In this document: in pieces, positions 26,241 to 34,635 of the stretch
Layout: each line of letters opens with the position of its first letter
Position numbering within the stretch: the stretch's first letter is position 1
NCBI GenBank assembly: GCA_016471375.1
Contig: WGLZ01000050.1
Location: 1-36,138 of the forward strand
Direction of reading: 5' to 3'
DNA from: Cyanobacteria bacterium RI_101
GTDB lineage: Bacteria > Cyanobacteriota > Cyanobacteriia > Cyanobacteriales > Microcystaceae
DNA length: 36,138 nt
Notes under the pieces: model-generated
What the model was told of the DNA's origin: nothing
The model's database searches: none
What the model saw: only the letters and a program-made list of their open reading frames with translations
Program-made: the position numbers and the translations under genes

Positions 26241-26627
26241 TTAAATGGAGTCCCAGCCGGTAATCCCCGAGGACATCACATAACTAGTGACAGTGGCCTC
26301 AAAAAAATTGGCCTTGGTGTGGGCTTCTTTTTTGGTGTCGGAGAAGCGCTCTAGGTGGGTATAGGGACTTTTGCTGTATTTAGCGTCGGTATAGAGGGGA
26401 TCGAGACCGATGGCCCGCAGGCGACTGTTGGCTAAATATTTGGTGTATTGCTCTGTGCTGTGTTCGGTGATGCCCAAGATGTTGTTGCCGACAATATGAT
26501 TTGTCCAGAGGCATTCATAGTGAACGGCGCTGTCAAACATCTCGTAGATTTGCTCGACGGAATGGGTAAAAACAGTCATGGCTTCGGGGATAATTTTTTG
26601 GTAAAGTCGCACGTGGCTAAGTTCATC
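26241..26627 (-). CDS. nrdB: nrdB exon 2: ribonucleotide reductase beta subunit, C-terminal part
   Basis: These 128 codons continue NrdB after the group I intron. It opens directly with DELSHVRLYQKI; in the spliced protein this gives R227-D-E229-LS-H232, the conserved RDExxH iron-ligand motif near the second diiron half-site. The C-terminal part (about 100 residues) contains the WTNHIVGNNILGI helix and ends SSGITGWDSI. The ATG at 26628-26630 that makes it look like a separate gene is formed by the last three intron bases and is not needed for translation of the spliced message. Joining to exon 1 restores a continuous 355-aa frame. Confidence 0.92.
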   Translation of the reverse strand, partial: DELSHVRLYQKIIPEAMTVFTHSVEQIYEMFDSAVHYECLWTNHIVGNNILGITEHSTEQYTKYLANSRLRAIGLDPLYTDAKYSKSPYTHLERFSDTKKEAHTKANFFEATVTSYVMSSGITGWDSI

Positions 26628-26676
26628 CATTGATGTTCAGTTGAGGTCGTTAATCTCAACCCGTCCCAAAGGACTG

Positions 26677-26694
26677 CCTACTGTCGCCAGTAGG
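26677..26694 (-). other. P9-like hairpin of the intron
   Basis: On the minus strand CCTACTG-GCGA-CAGTAGG forms a 7-bp stem capped by a GNRA tetraloop just 3' of the S strand, where group I introns carry P9. A second small hairpin GTCC-CAAA-GGAC (plus-strand 26663-26674) lies next to it. Confidence 0.75.
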
Positions 26695-26695
26695 A

Positions 26696-27451
26696 TCAGG
26701 TCATATCACCGGCTACTAGAGCCGCCTCCCGTTTCAGAGCACTTGCCCCTACACTTGACCGTCGCACCTTCATCTCAAAAATTTCCCAAGTATTCTTCCA
26801 TTGCTTTCGGCTTCTGATTTTGCTAACAGTCGAGGGATCAAGACCGTATTTAACAGCGATCTCGGCATTCCCTATTGATTCTAGATCTGCTAGTAAACTC
26901 AACCGATTATCAAGCGATAAAGAAGAATTATCACCACTCGACGGCACCGGATTTTTACCATGAATGGACTCATAGTTTTCCCAAAGGCTCTGAAGCCTTT
27001 TTTTGCCGCGAATTAAAGACACATACCTTGGGTGAAGACCATACTTCTTAGCAATGGCGCTGTTTGAAAGTCCGCTCATTATCTCATCAATAATTTGATA
27101 GTAAGCTTCGTTATCTAGCTTTGCCATACTATTGTCTTCTCCTTTACTCCCTTCTTTTAAACCAGTGGCTACTGCATGACGCATATTTTCTTGAGGTGTA
27201 ACAACTTCCAAGTTTTCTAGGCGGTTGTCAGACTTTACCCCATTAATATGATTCACTTGCCAGCCATCAGGGATCTCTCCAAAAAAGGTCTCATAAACTA
27301 GCCGGTGAGCAAGATAGAATTTTCCGTTACAAGTCAGCGATAGATAGCCAGACTTACCGCAAAATAACTTCTTTTCTCCACAGCCTCTAGACTTCATGAT
27401 TATTCCTTGATCGGAGATGTAATAACCGAGAGTAGGATGTTTTCTGAACAT
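26696..27451 (-). CDS. HNH homing endonuclease encoded in the nrdB intron
   Basis: A 251-aa protein of the I-HmuI/HNH_3 type. HRLVYETFFG (49-58) and VNHINGVKSDNRLENLE (66-82) form the HNH nuclease core, preceded by a NUMOD4-like N-terminus. Two DNA-binding repeats follow, each a helix-turn-helix ending before a Trp: SNSAIAKKYGLHPRYVSLIR (about 130-150) and NAEIAVKYGLDPSTVSKIRS (about 194-215). It would cleave an intron-less nrdB allele to drive intron homing. The ATG lies right after a hairpin at 27452-27487. Its last 25 or so codons read through intron core strands R, P8 and S, ending in TGA inside S. AT-rich compared with nrdB exons. Confidence 0.9.
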   Translation of the reverse strand: MFRKHPTLGYYISDQGIIMKSRGCGEKKLFCGKSGYLSLTCNGKFYLAHRLVYETFFGEIPDGWQVNHINGVKSDNRLENLEVVTPQENMRHAVATGLKEGSKGEDNSMAKLDNEAYYQIIDEIMSGLSNSAIAKKYGLHPRYVSLIRGKKRLQSLWENYESIHGKNPVPSSGDNSSLSLDNRLSLLADLESIGNAEIAVKYGLDPSTVSKIRSRKQWKNTWEIFEMKVRRSSVGASALKREAALVAGDMT

Positions 27452-27587
27452 GGGATAGTGCGATAAATCGTCACTATAGTATAACCCATTTTTGAGATGC
27501 TTGGCTCAGGATTATCTCAGAGAGACTTCCCCTGAATTAGAGAGGTTTTCGATTAGGATCGCTCCTAAAAGCCGCTTTGATTAGCTA

Positions 27588-28268
27588 ACGGTTAATCATT
27601 TTGAAGATATCCGCAGATCCCGGCATTAACATCCGGGAAGCCAAATTATAAAAATAGATGAACCCGTTGTAAAAATACAATCCTTCTAGAAGGTAATCCG
27701 CCATAAGGGCGATGAAGTAATTTTCCTGGGAAGGATCGTCAATGTACTTTTGATACAGCCCGGCGATAAATTCGCAACGGTCTTTCAGAACGCTATCTGT
27801 GCGCCAAAAATCGTAGACTTGATTGCGGCGCTCGCCGGGAATAATGGTCTCGATCATGTATTGATAACTTTGATTGTGCATTCCCTCCTGGGAAATTTGC
27901 TCCGCCATACAGAGACTGATTTCCGGCGCCGTGACGCTGTTTTTCAGGTGGGGGATATTGCAGGTTTGGACGGAGTCAAGGAAAGTGAGGTAGGATAAAA
28001 TTCCGTCAAAAGCGTACCGCTCATCGTCGGTCAAATTCCAGTAATCCGTCACATCCTGGGTAATATCTAGACGCTGGGGAATCCAGAAATTCTCCCGCAT
28101 TTGTTGATATAAACCCACCGCCCAACTGTAGCGCACATCGTTGAGTTGCATGAGGTTGGTGGTGTTGCCGAACCAAATTGTCCGATTTTCAACACAATCG
28201 TCCCCCGTCGGATTAAAAATCGGGGTGACGGGCATCCGAGTCGGCGCCGTTAAAGTCAAAGTCGTCAT
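27588..28268 (-). CDS. nrdB: nrdB exon 1: ribonucleotide reductase beta subunit, N-terminal part
   Basis: 227 codons from ATG at 28268 (MTTLTLTAPTRMPVTPIFN) to the intron, where a TAG stops the unspliced frame at once. Class I RNR beta carries the diiron/tyrosyl radical used to reduce ribonucleotides. First-half ligands are visible: D98 (TFLDSVQT), E128 and H131 (QEGMHNQSY) and the radical Tyr Y135; E195 lies in LLEGLYFYNG. A longer frame to 28406 overlaps cpcT and has no family support. A minus-strand TATAAT (plus 28305-28310) in the 65-bp gap after cpcT is a candidate -10. The alpha subunit is not in the window. Confidence 0.94.
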
Positions 28269-28333
28269 AACCAAGATGAGAGCGAGAAAATGTAAAACTT
28301 CTTGATTATAACGAACTTTTTCATGGAGACTCT

Positions 28334-28921
28334 TCAGGAGAAATTCACTTCGTCGGCAAAGCTGACCCGGCGCTGGAAGTGAAAAGCGCCGGCCACAGAC
28401 CCCCAAACTAACTCGTCTGTCTGGGGATCGTAACCCCGATCCAAACTGACCAACCCCCCTTCGCTGACCTCAAAGCTGTTATCCAGATAGGTTTCCTTAC
28501 CGTCCCGGACGATGACGCAGTTTTTCCCCGGCTCCACCACGCCCTGAAAACTGTGGCCGCTCCAGGTGACGATCATATCGCACCCGTTCATTGGAGCTAA
28601 ATCTTCTAAAGTCAAGGTTTTCAGCTTGTTCAAATCCCGAGCGGCGCCGTAGAACTTTTCCTCGTTTTGAACCTTGAAGTTCTCAATTTCGATATGATCC
28701 CCCGCCACTTTAAGCTTGAGAACCCGCAGACGGTAGGGGCGCTGGAGCATAAAGTCGTAGGCCTGCTCTAGAAAGAGCATCGGTTCCTGAAACTGGGGCG
28801 CGGGACGAATGGCTACCCGGATATGGGCGTAAAAGGGCGGATTTTCAAAGGCTTGGGCTTGGTTGCTGAAATCGGCGCTGAGCCAACGGGCAAGGGTTTT
28901 CAGGTCGGTGGCGTGGGACAT
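28334..28921 (-). CDS. cpcT: Phycobiliprotein chromophore lyase CpcT/CpeT family
   Basis: Starting at ATG 28921 (MSHATDLKTLARWLSADFSN), the 195-aa protein matches CpcT: ADFSNQAQAFENPPFYAHIR (16-35), EQAYDFMLQRPYRLRVLKL, NGCDMIVTWSG, TYLDNSFEVSE, SLDRGYDPQTDELVWGSVAG. CpcT attaches phycocyanobilin to Cys-153 of the phycocyanin beta subunit. It is the clearest evidence that the host has phycobilisomes. A 5-codon upstream ATG (28936) exists but is less typical. nrdB begins 65 bp downstream on the same strand. Confidence 0.93.
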   Translation of the reverse strand: MSHATDLKTLARWLSADFSNQAQAFENPPFYAHIRVAIRPAPQFQEPMLFLEQAYDFMLQRPYRLRVLKLKVAGDHIEIENFKVQNEEKFYGAARDLNKLKTLTLEDLAPMNGCDMIVTWSGHSFQGVVEPGKNCVIVRDGKETYLDNSFEVSEGGLVSLDRGYDPQTDELVWGSVAGAFHFQRRVSFADEVNFS

Positions 28922-29030
28922 GGGCGAAAACTCCAAGGGTCAAAATCTGTTTATTTCTGTTTATTGATTGTTATACGAAGCTTGCGCCGGGGGGAGATTT
29001 TTTTGCTCTCTCCCCAACTTTAAGCCGCTT

Positions 29031-29528
29031 CTAGCCTTGAAGGGACTGCTTATCCGTCCAGATTTTCGTGTCCACTTTTAGCTGGTAGAGTTTATTGACC
29101 GCTAACCCGGACCAAAAGGAGGCGAATTTGTGTTGCTGGAGATAATCTCGGTACTCCGGAAGCGTTTTTCCGAGGGTATCTACTAGCATATATGCTAACT
29201 GCTTGGCGGTAATATCGGTGCCGCTAATTTGGAAGTGGAAGAGAAATTCTCGGGTGTCCGGGCGCTGGGCCAATTCAAAAATGAGAGAAAAGTCATGGGT
29301 CGCTTTCGAGTCGGCCCGGTGGGGATAGGGCATATGCTTTCCGGTTAAAGCGCCGGTGGCGGTGACGTTTAACTGGGTCACCAGCAGTAAATGACGATAT
29401 TCCGGCGCGGCGGGCAAGATCCCGGAGTAGTAGAGCAACATCGGCGGCGTCAAGTTAGGGGAGGGTTTAAACTCCCAAGCCGCTTTATCGAGGGGAAGAT
29501 AGATTAAAAAGTTGCGCCATTCGGACAT
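29031..29528 (-). CDS. Conserved-looking hypothetical protein, 165 aa
   Basis: A globular, soluble protein with balanced composition. It starts MSEWRNFLIYLPLDKAAWEF and contains HDFSLIFELAQRPDTREFLF and ITAKQLAYMLVDTLGKTLPE. No signal peptide, membrane segment or recognised catalytic motif is seen. Codon use resembles neighbouring genes and the frame does not overlap another gene, so it is likely real. It lies 109 bp upstream of cpcT on the same strand and is divergent from mnmG. I do not recognise the family; a link to phycobilisome assembly would be speculation from position only. Confidence 0.7.
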   Translation of the reverse strand: MSEWRNFLIYLPLDKAAWEFKPSPNLTPPMLLYYSGILPAAPEYRHLLLVTQLNVTATGALTGKHMPYPHRADSKATHDFSLIFELAQRPDTREFLFHFQISGTDITAKQLAYMLVDTLGKTLPEYRDYLQQHKFASFWSGLAVNKLYQLKVDTKIWTDKQSLQG

Positions 29529-29766
29529 GGGGGATGGGGGGAGAGAACGAGCCGTAGTTAGCGATAGCCTAACGCATTCCAGCTTGACCTTAGGGGCTGA
29601 CGCCCGGCGGAAAAGGGCGATTATAAAGCGTTATTCTCTATCCCGGTCTATCCCGGCGCTGGAAACGCCCGGGACTCTCCGCCCTCTTACCCTCGACCGG
29701 AAGCCCAGAAGAACCGCGAAAATCTGGTTAAACTAGGAATCTCTCCTTGCCTTAACACCTCCTCCT

Positions 29767-31680
29767 ATGACCCTCAGACTCCCCCAGGACTTTCAGGATC
29801 GCTTTGACGTCATTGTTGTCGGCGCCGGCCATTCCGGTTGCGAAGCGGCGCTGGCGGCGGCCCGTCTGGGGGCCCGGACGTTAATGCTGACCTTGAATTT
29901 AGACAAGATCGCCTGGCAACCCTGCAATCCCGCCGTGGGAGGCCCCGCCAAGTCTCAGTTGACCCATGAAGTGGACGCCCTGGGGGGAGAAATCGGCAAA
30001 ATGGCCGATCGAACCTATCTGCAAAAGCGGGTCTTAAATCTGTCTCGGGGCCCCGCGGTCTGGGCGTTGCGGGCCCAAACTGATAAACGGGAATACGCCG
30101 CCATTATGAAGGGGATTGTGGAAAATCAGCCCAATCTTTCCGTGCGGGAGGGGATGGCGACGGATTTAATCCTGGGGGACAACGACGAAATTGTCGGCGT
30201 CCAGACCTATTTCGGCTCCTGTTTCGGCGCCGGCGCCGTTGTCCTGACCACGGGCACTTTTCTTGGGGGCAAAATTTGGATTGGGGGCAAATCCATGGCC
30301 GCCGGTCGGGCCGGGGAATTCGCGGCGCTGGGTTTAACGGAAACCCTCTCGGATTTGGGCTTTGAAACGGGGCGGCTGAAAACGGGAACCCCCGCTCGGG
30401 TGGATCGGCGCTCGGTGGACTATAGCCGTTTGGAACCTCAACCCCCGGATGAAGAGGTTCGTTGGTTTAGCTTTGACCCGGAAGTTTGGCAAGAGCGGGA
30501 GCAAATGAATTGTTACCTTACCCGCACCACCGCTAAAACCCACCAAATTATCCGGGATAATCTTCATCTTTCCCCCATTTACGGCGGTTTTATCGACTCC
30601 AAGGGGCCCCGCTACTGTCCCTCCATCGAAGATAAAATCGTCCGTTTCGCCGATAAGGAAAGCCACCAAATTTTCATTGAGCCGGAGGGTCGAGAGATTC
30701 CCGAACTGTATATTCAGGGCTTTTCCACCGGACTGCCGGAAAACGTTCAACTGGCCATGCTCCAGAGTTTGCCGGGCCTAGAAAATTGCGTCATGCTCCG
30801 GGCCGCCTACGCGGTGGAGTACGATTACCTCCCCGCCACCCAGTGTTATCCCAGTCTGATGACTAAAAAAATCGCCGGGCTGTTTTGCGCCGGTCAGATT
30901 AACGGCACCACCGGCTATGAGGAAGCCGCCGCCCAGGGGATCGTCGCCGGGATCAACGCGGCTCGTTACTGTCAGGGGTTGGATCTGAAAATTCTACCTC
31001 GGGAAGAAAGTTATATCGGCGCTCTCCTAGACGATCTGTGCACTAAAGACCTGCGGGAACCCTACCGAATGCTCACCAGCCGTTCCGAGTACCGCCTCGT
31101 CCTCCGCTCCGATAACGCGGACCAGCGCCTGACGCCCCTAGGACGGGAAATCGGCCTGGTCGACGACCGGCGCTGGCGTCTTTTTACCGCCAAACAAGAC
31201 CAGATTCGGGCCGAACAAGAGCGACTTTACGGCGCCCGCATTAAGGAGCAAGACCCCGCGGCCCAGGCCATCGCGGCCCAAACCCAACAAGCGATTAAAG
31301 GCTCGATCCTGTTAGCGGATCTCCTCCGGCGCCCCGGTTTCCGCTACGCCGATTTAGAGTCCTTTGGTCTCGGCAATCCCAAACTAAGCGCCGTTGAAAA
31401 AGAAGGGGTCGAAATCGAAATTAAATATTCCGGTTATATCCGGCGCCAGGAAAAGCAAATCGAGCAGGTCAGCCGTCAAAGTCAGCGCCCCCTACCCCAG
31501 GGTTTAGATTACCTGACCATTGAGACCCTATCGATGGAGGCCCGGGAAAAACTGAACCAAATTAAACCCCTCACCATCGGTCAAGCGGCCCGCATCGGCG
31601 GCGTCAATCCGGCGGATATTAACGCGCTTCTGGTCTATTTGGAGTTATCGAAGCGGTCAACGAGGTCGGCGCCGATTTAG
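29767..31680 (+). CDS. mnmG: tRNA uridine 5-carboxymethylaminomethyl modification enzyme MnmG (GidA)
   Basis: This 637-aa FAD protein, with MnmE, installs cmnm5 on U34 of certain tRNAs. The FAD Rossmann motif is [17 protein letters not shown] (G19, G21, G24). [36 protein letters not shown] and the C-terminal [20 protein letters not shown] are classic MnmG stretches. The length fits the family. It is preceded by a C/T-rich leader and stands as a single plus-strand gene divergent from the 165-aa hypothetical; mnmE is not nearby. Confidence 0.97.
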   Translation: MTLRLPQDFQDRFDVIVVGAGHSGCEAALAAARLGARTLMLTLNLDKIAWQPCNPAVGGPAKSQLTHEVDALGGEIGKMADRTYLQKRVLNLSRGPAVWALRAQTDKREYAAIMKGIVENQPNLSVREGMATDLILGDNDEIVGVQTYFGSCFGAGAVVLTTGTFLGGKIWIGGKSMAAGRAGEFAALGLTETLSDLGFETGRLKTGTPARVDRRSVDYSRLEPQPPDEEVRWFSFDPEVWQEREQMNCYLTRTTAKTHQIIRDNLHLSPIYGGFIDSKGPRYCPSIEDKIVRFADKESHQIFIEPEGREIPELYIQGFSTGLPENVQLAMLQSLPGLENCVMLRAAYAVEYDYLPATQCYPSLMTKKIAGLFCAGQINGTTGYEEAAAQGIVAGINAARYCQGLDLKILPREESYIGALLDDLCTKDLREPYRMLTSRSEYRLVLRSDNADQRLTPLGREIGLVDDRRWRLFTAKQDQIRAEQERLYGARIKEQDPAAQAIAAQTQQAIKGSILLADLLRRPGFRYADLESFGLGNPKLSAVEKEGVEIEIKYSGYIRRQEKQIEQVSRQSQRPLPQGLDYLTIETLSMEAREKLNQIKPLTIGQAARIGGVNPADINALLVYLELSKRSTRSAPI

Positions 31681-31797
31681 AAAACTCTCCCTTTCCCCTG
31701 TGGGAGACGCTAAGTCCTAATTCGTTAATCGGCAGTTTCGGCGCGGGGAAAGACCGCTATAGTGATTAGCGTATTACCTGTTAATCAAAGGTTGACC

Positions 31798-32268
31798 ATG
31801 AGCGCTATCGATATTGGCATCCCTGAAGCCGAACGGTTGAAGATCGCCGAGGGTCTGAAAAAACTTCTCGCCGACACTTACACCCTCTATCTACAAACCC
31901 ACAATTTCCACTGGAACGTCACCGGCCCCCAATTCCGGGAACTGCACCTCATGTTTGAAGAGCAGTACAACGAACTGGCGCTGGCGGTGGACGAAATCGC
32001 CGAGCGCATTCGCAGTTTAGACGTCGTCGCCCCCGGGACCTATAAACAGTTCGCCCAACTCAGTTCGATTCCAGAGGTGGACGACATTCCCTCCGGGACG
32101 GCAATGGTGGATATTCTCACCAGCGGCCACGAGCAAATTGTTAAAACTTGCCGCCAAGTGCTCAAGCTCTCCCAGGGCGCCGACGACGAGTCCACCACCT
32201 CCCTCGCCTCCGACCGGATGCGGGTGCACGAAAAAACCGCCTGGATGCTTCGGGCCTTAAATAAATAA
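31798..32268 (+). CDS. dps: Dps family ferritin-like protein
   Basis: 156 aa from ATG at 31798 ([20 protein letters not shown]). It forms a dodecamer that oxidises Fe2+ with H2O2 and stores iron, protecting DNA. The intersubunit ferroxidase ligands fit H38 (NFHWNVTG), H50, E54, D65 and E69, with the same spacing as characterised Dps proteins; Glu replaces the more usual Asp at 54. An upstream in-frame ATT start (31762) is not needed. A TATAGT hexamer at 31757-31762 is a candidate -10. No long basic tail, so direct DNA binding is doubtful. Confidence 0.94.
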   Translation: MSAIDIGIPEAERLKIAEGLKKLLADTYTLYLQTHNFHWNVTGPQFRELHLMFEEQYNELALAVDEIAERIRSLDVVAPGTYKQFAQLSSIPEVDDIPSGTAMVDILTSGHEQIVKTCRQVLKLSQGADDESTTSLASDRMRVHEKTAWMLRALNK

Positions 32269-32334
32269 CTTTATCGGTTTCCCTTTGTCCTGGGATTCGT
32301 TAAGCTAAGGGCCCCTTTACTTTGCCACTTCTCT

Positions 32335-32790
32335 ATGTCCCAATTTTGGCGCTATACCCGGACGTTGCTGAAGGTCGCCTTCCGTCACCCCATCACTGGC
32401 GTAACCTTGATTCCCCGCTTGGAAGACGGTCGTCTAGTCTTGATTCAGCGCCGAGACACGGGGCAATGGGGGCTACCGGGCGGTCTAGTGGATTGGGGCG
32501 AAACCTTAACCGCGGCGGCCCGGCGGGAACTCAAGGAAGAAACCGGCTTAGACCTGGCGGCAGCGCCCCGACTGGCGGGGGTCTATTCCGACCCGAAGCG
32601 AGATCCCCGGATGCACTCCATCTCCATTCTGCTAGCCGTGGAGGCGACGGGGGAGCTACGGGTGGAAGACGGGTTAGAGGTACTTCAAGCGGAGGCGTTT
32701 CCGCTTTCCGAACTGCCGTTAGGAAACCTAAGCCACGACCATGACCGGCAGTTGCGAGACTACCTAGCGGGAAATATTGAAGTGGGTTAA
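32335..32790 (+). CDS. NUDIX hydrolase
   Basis: 151 aa with a full consensus NUDIX box from G50 (GLVDWGETLTAAARRELKEE, then TGL). It belongs to the ADP-ribose/mutT-like group by overall length and by the LIQRRDTGQWGLPGG lead-in. The substrate cannot be deduced. ATG at 32335 gives an N-terminal amphipathic stretch (MSQFWRYTRTLLKVAFRHP) before the beta strands; this short helix is seen in several cyanobacterial NUDIX proteins. It follows dps by 66 bp on the same strand and ends 83 bp from the convergent methyltransferase gene. Confidence 0.9.
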   Translation: MSQFWRYTRTLLKVAFRHPITGVTLIPRLEDGRLVLIQRRDTGQWGLPGGLVDWGETLTAAARRELKEETGLDLAAAPRLAGVYSDPKRDPRMHSISILLAVEATGELRVEDGLEVLQAEAFPLSELPLGNLSHDHDRQLRDYLAGNIEVG

Positions 32791-32873
32791 AGCGGGGCCC
32801 GCGCGCGTCTGAAGACTTCGGCAAGTGTGACGGCGAACTTGGGCGCTGAACTGATCGAAGGGCGTCGAACCGC

Positions 32874-33899
32874 TTAATCATATAGCTTCAGAATATCGCC
32901 TCGGCTTGGACATAAAATTCCCGCCGGCGCCGGCATCCGATTCAGCGCCGTTTGCGGGCGCTCAAAGGTTGCGCAGTGATTCAACGCCGTAACCCCCTCG
33001 GCGCCGTTTTGGAGATAGTCCTGAAGGCCCCGAGCCACAAATTGAGCCAAATTCACCGGAACGGCGTTGCCAATCATTTGTTCTAAATGGGTTTTAGCGC
33101 CGAAAAATTTAAAGTCCCTAGGAAAAGTTTGAATGTAGCTCCTTTCCAGGGTCGTCAGCGGTCGAATCTGAGTTAAATCGGCGCCGGGCGGATCGCAGGA
33201 ATTGAGCCGATAGCCGGAGGGTAAAGGACGATTGACCCCGCGGACGGTGGGACTGGGTTCGTCTAGGGTAAAAATTCCCCGACGGTTATAATTGCGGGGA
33301 TGTCTATAGTAATACTCTAGCCCGAGTTCGTCGCCAAAGTAATCTCTAAGGGTCATCGGTTTGGGGCTAAGATTTTTTTGAAAAATGGCGTTCAGTCGAT
33401 TATGGCGGTCTCCCCAATGACCGATTAAAAAAAAGCGGGTTCTGGCTTGGGGGACGCCGCAATAGGCGGCGTTTAAAATGACGGCGGATAAGCCATAGCC
33501 GCTATCGATAAATTGTTGGGTTACCTCCGTTAAAATAGCAGTCTTTTTAATCTGCTCCACATTTTCCATTACAAACCATTGGGGGCGGACGGCGCTGACC
33601 AGATTGGCAAAATGGTAGGTTAAATCCGCTCGCCCCAGACTGACGTCCCGTTTACCGGCGCTGGAGAAATCTTGACAAGGGGGGCCGCCCATAATCAGAT
33701 CCGGCGAGAATTGTCGAATCAGGTCAAGAGCGGTTTGTTCTTCTCGTAAATCTTGGTTAAAAACAGGATGGGAGAAGTTCGCTTCATAAACTTTTAAAGC
33801 CGGCGCCCAATATTCAAACCCCGCCGCCACCTTAAAACCCGCCTTTTCAAAACCAAGGGAAAGCCCCCCGCAACCCGCAAAGAGATCAACGCATTTCAT
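32874..33899 (-). CDS. Solitary DNA (cytosine-5) methyltransferase
   Basis: A 341-aa m5C methyltransferase. Motif I DLFAGCGGLSLGF (5-17, SAM binding), motif IV GGPPCQDFS with catalytic C75, motif VI MENVEQ (111-116), motif VIII QARTRFFLIG, then a short target-recognition region containing SPTVRGVNRPLPSGYRLN, and motifs IX-X with IGNAVPVNLAQFVARGL. No restriction endonuclease gene lies next to it. Cyanobacteria often carry solitary methyltransferases, and one in Synechocystis methylates the HIP1 core CGATCG; here the abundant palindrome is GGCGCC, making that a candidate target by analogy only. The gene itself contains several GGCGCC sites, so it looks native. Confidence 0.92.
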   Translation of the reverse strand: MKCVDLFAGCGGLSLGFEKAGFKVAAGFEYWAPALKVYEANFSHPVFNQDLREEQTALDLIRQFSPDLIMGGPPCQDFSSAGKRDVSLGRADLTYHFANLVSAVRPQWFVMENVEQIKKTAILTEVTQQFIDSGYGLSAVILNAAYCGVPQARTRFFLIGHWGDRHNRLNAIFQKNLSPKPMTLRDYFGDELGLEYYYRHPRNYNRRGIFTLDEPSPTVRGVNRPLPSGYRLNSCDPPGADLTQIRPLTTLERSYIQTFPRDFKFFGAKTHLEQMIGNAVPVNLAQFVARGLQDYLQNGAEGVTALNHCATFERPQTALNRMPAPAGILCPSRGDILKLYD

Positions 33900-33971
33900 A
33901 AAACTAGATCCAGTGAGTTGACGATGATAGCGTCAACCCCCCGCTCAGAGCTTAGCGCCGGATTACCCTTT

Positions 33972-34439
33972 CTAACTGAAAATTAGCATCCCCGCCGCCA
34001 GCAACTCCACCCAAACCGCGGCTCGTCCCTGATACTCCTGAACGAGCAGAGTTTCCGCGGGAGGCTCCCGGAGTTGATCGTCATGCCAGTCGCTCCGGTA
34101 ATAAACCGTCGCCGTCGAGCCGGGGGGATGGAGCAGGCTATCCACCGTCACCCAGGCGCCGCGGCGCTCCAGTCCGTGCGTGTTCAGAGCCATAACCACT
34201 TCCGCGGTGTAGAGAATTTGGGCCCAACCGGCGATTTCTCCGGCGGGGGGAAAAAAGAAAGGGCTCTGGCAACAAGAGGTTTCCCGGAAGTAGAGATGTC
34301 CGCGGCGCAGGGCTTTGCCCACCAGATCGGGACGGTTGCGAACCCGAGCGATGGCGGCTACCCGCAGATAGGTGGGATGGTCTGGGTTAAAAAAGTGACA
34401 ACCCCAAGTGCCCAAAGCGCCGAAAGCCACCGTCTGAGC
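33972..34439 (-). pseudogene. C-terminal remnant of an amylase-like (GH13) protein
   Basis: About 155 codons of the end of a larger protein: GTWGCHFFNPDHPTYLRVAA, then IARVRNRPDLVGKALRRGH, LYFRETS, GEIAGWAQILYTAEVVMALN and LLHPPGSTATVYYRSDW. This layout (end of catalytic barrel followed by an all-beta domain C with VALNTHG and TVYYRSDW) resembles the C-terminus of bacterial alpha-amylase family enzymes. All catalytic residues are missing. A GTG at 34430 is formally available, but the homologous frame simply stops making sense around 34440, where composition changes, so the 5' part was probably lost at an insertion junction. Family call moderate. Confidence 0.6.
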
Positions 34440-34563
34440 ATCCGCCCTTGATTGCGTACACAGTGCCCCACAGGTTCCAGCGATATGCGCAACTGAGGAG
34501 CTGGTCGTAGTGATTCTGGAACAATTGGAGTTCCGCCAGCGTCGTTACTTAAGCAAATCCTGA
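34438..34563 (+). other. Short open tail, possible 3' remnant of a gene
   Basis: An open frame without a good start ends in TGA at 34561-34563 and reads ...PAICATEELVVVILEQLEF then RQRRYLSKS. It sits exactly at the junction between the amylase remnant and the restriction-modification remnant. The helical, charged ending looks protein-like, but 41 codons are too few to identify. Confidence 0.25.
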
Positions 34564-34635
34564 ATTTGCCATCGAAATCATCAATCTAGCCTAAAATCAG
34601 GTATTGTAGACCACAAAAAGCAGAGGGATAGCATT

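Larger units (their letters stand above)
26628..27587 (-). mobile_element. Group I intron in nrdB, with homing endonuclease gene
   Basis: A 960-nt insertion between nrdB codons 227 and 228. Exon 1 ends ...CCGT and the intron ends ...CAATG, matching the group I rule of U before the 5' site and G at the 3' end. The internal guide GCGG (27575-27572) pairs with exon CCGU, giving the U.G splice-site wobble. AATCCTGAGCCAAGC (plus-strand 27499-27513) is the conserved Q element, the same as in cyanobacterial and plastid tRNA-Leu introns. GGTGCGACGGTCAAG (26754-26768) and ATATGACCTG (26697-26706) fit R and S, pairing GGUC with GACC as P7. A P9-like hairpin with a GCGA tetraloop follows (26677-26694). 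Confidence 0.9.

Noticed and set aside
26628-27587. Intein or group II intron in nrdB
   Set aside because: An intein needs an open frame through the insertion, but TAG follows exon 1 at once. A group II intron would begin GTGYG and end AY with a domain V; the ends here are T...G with group I core elements.
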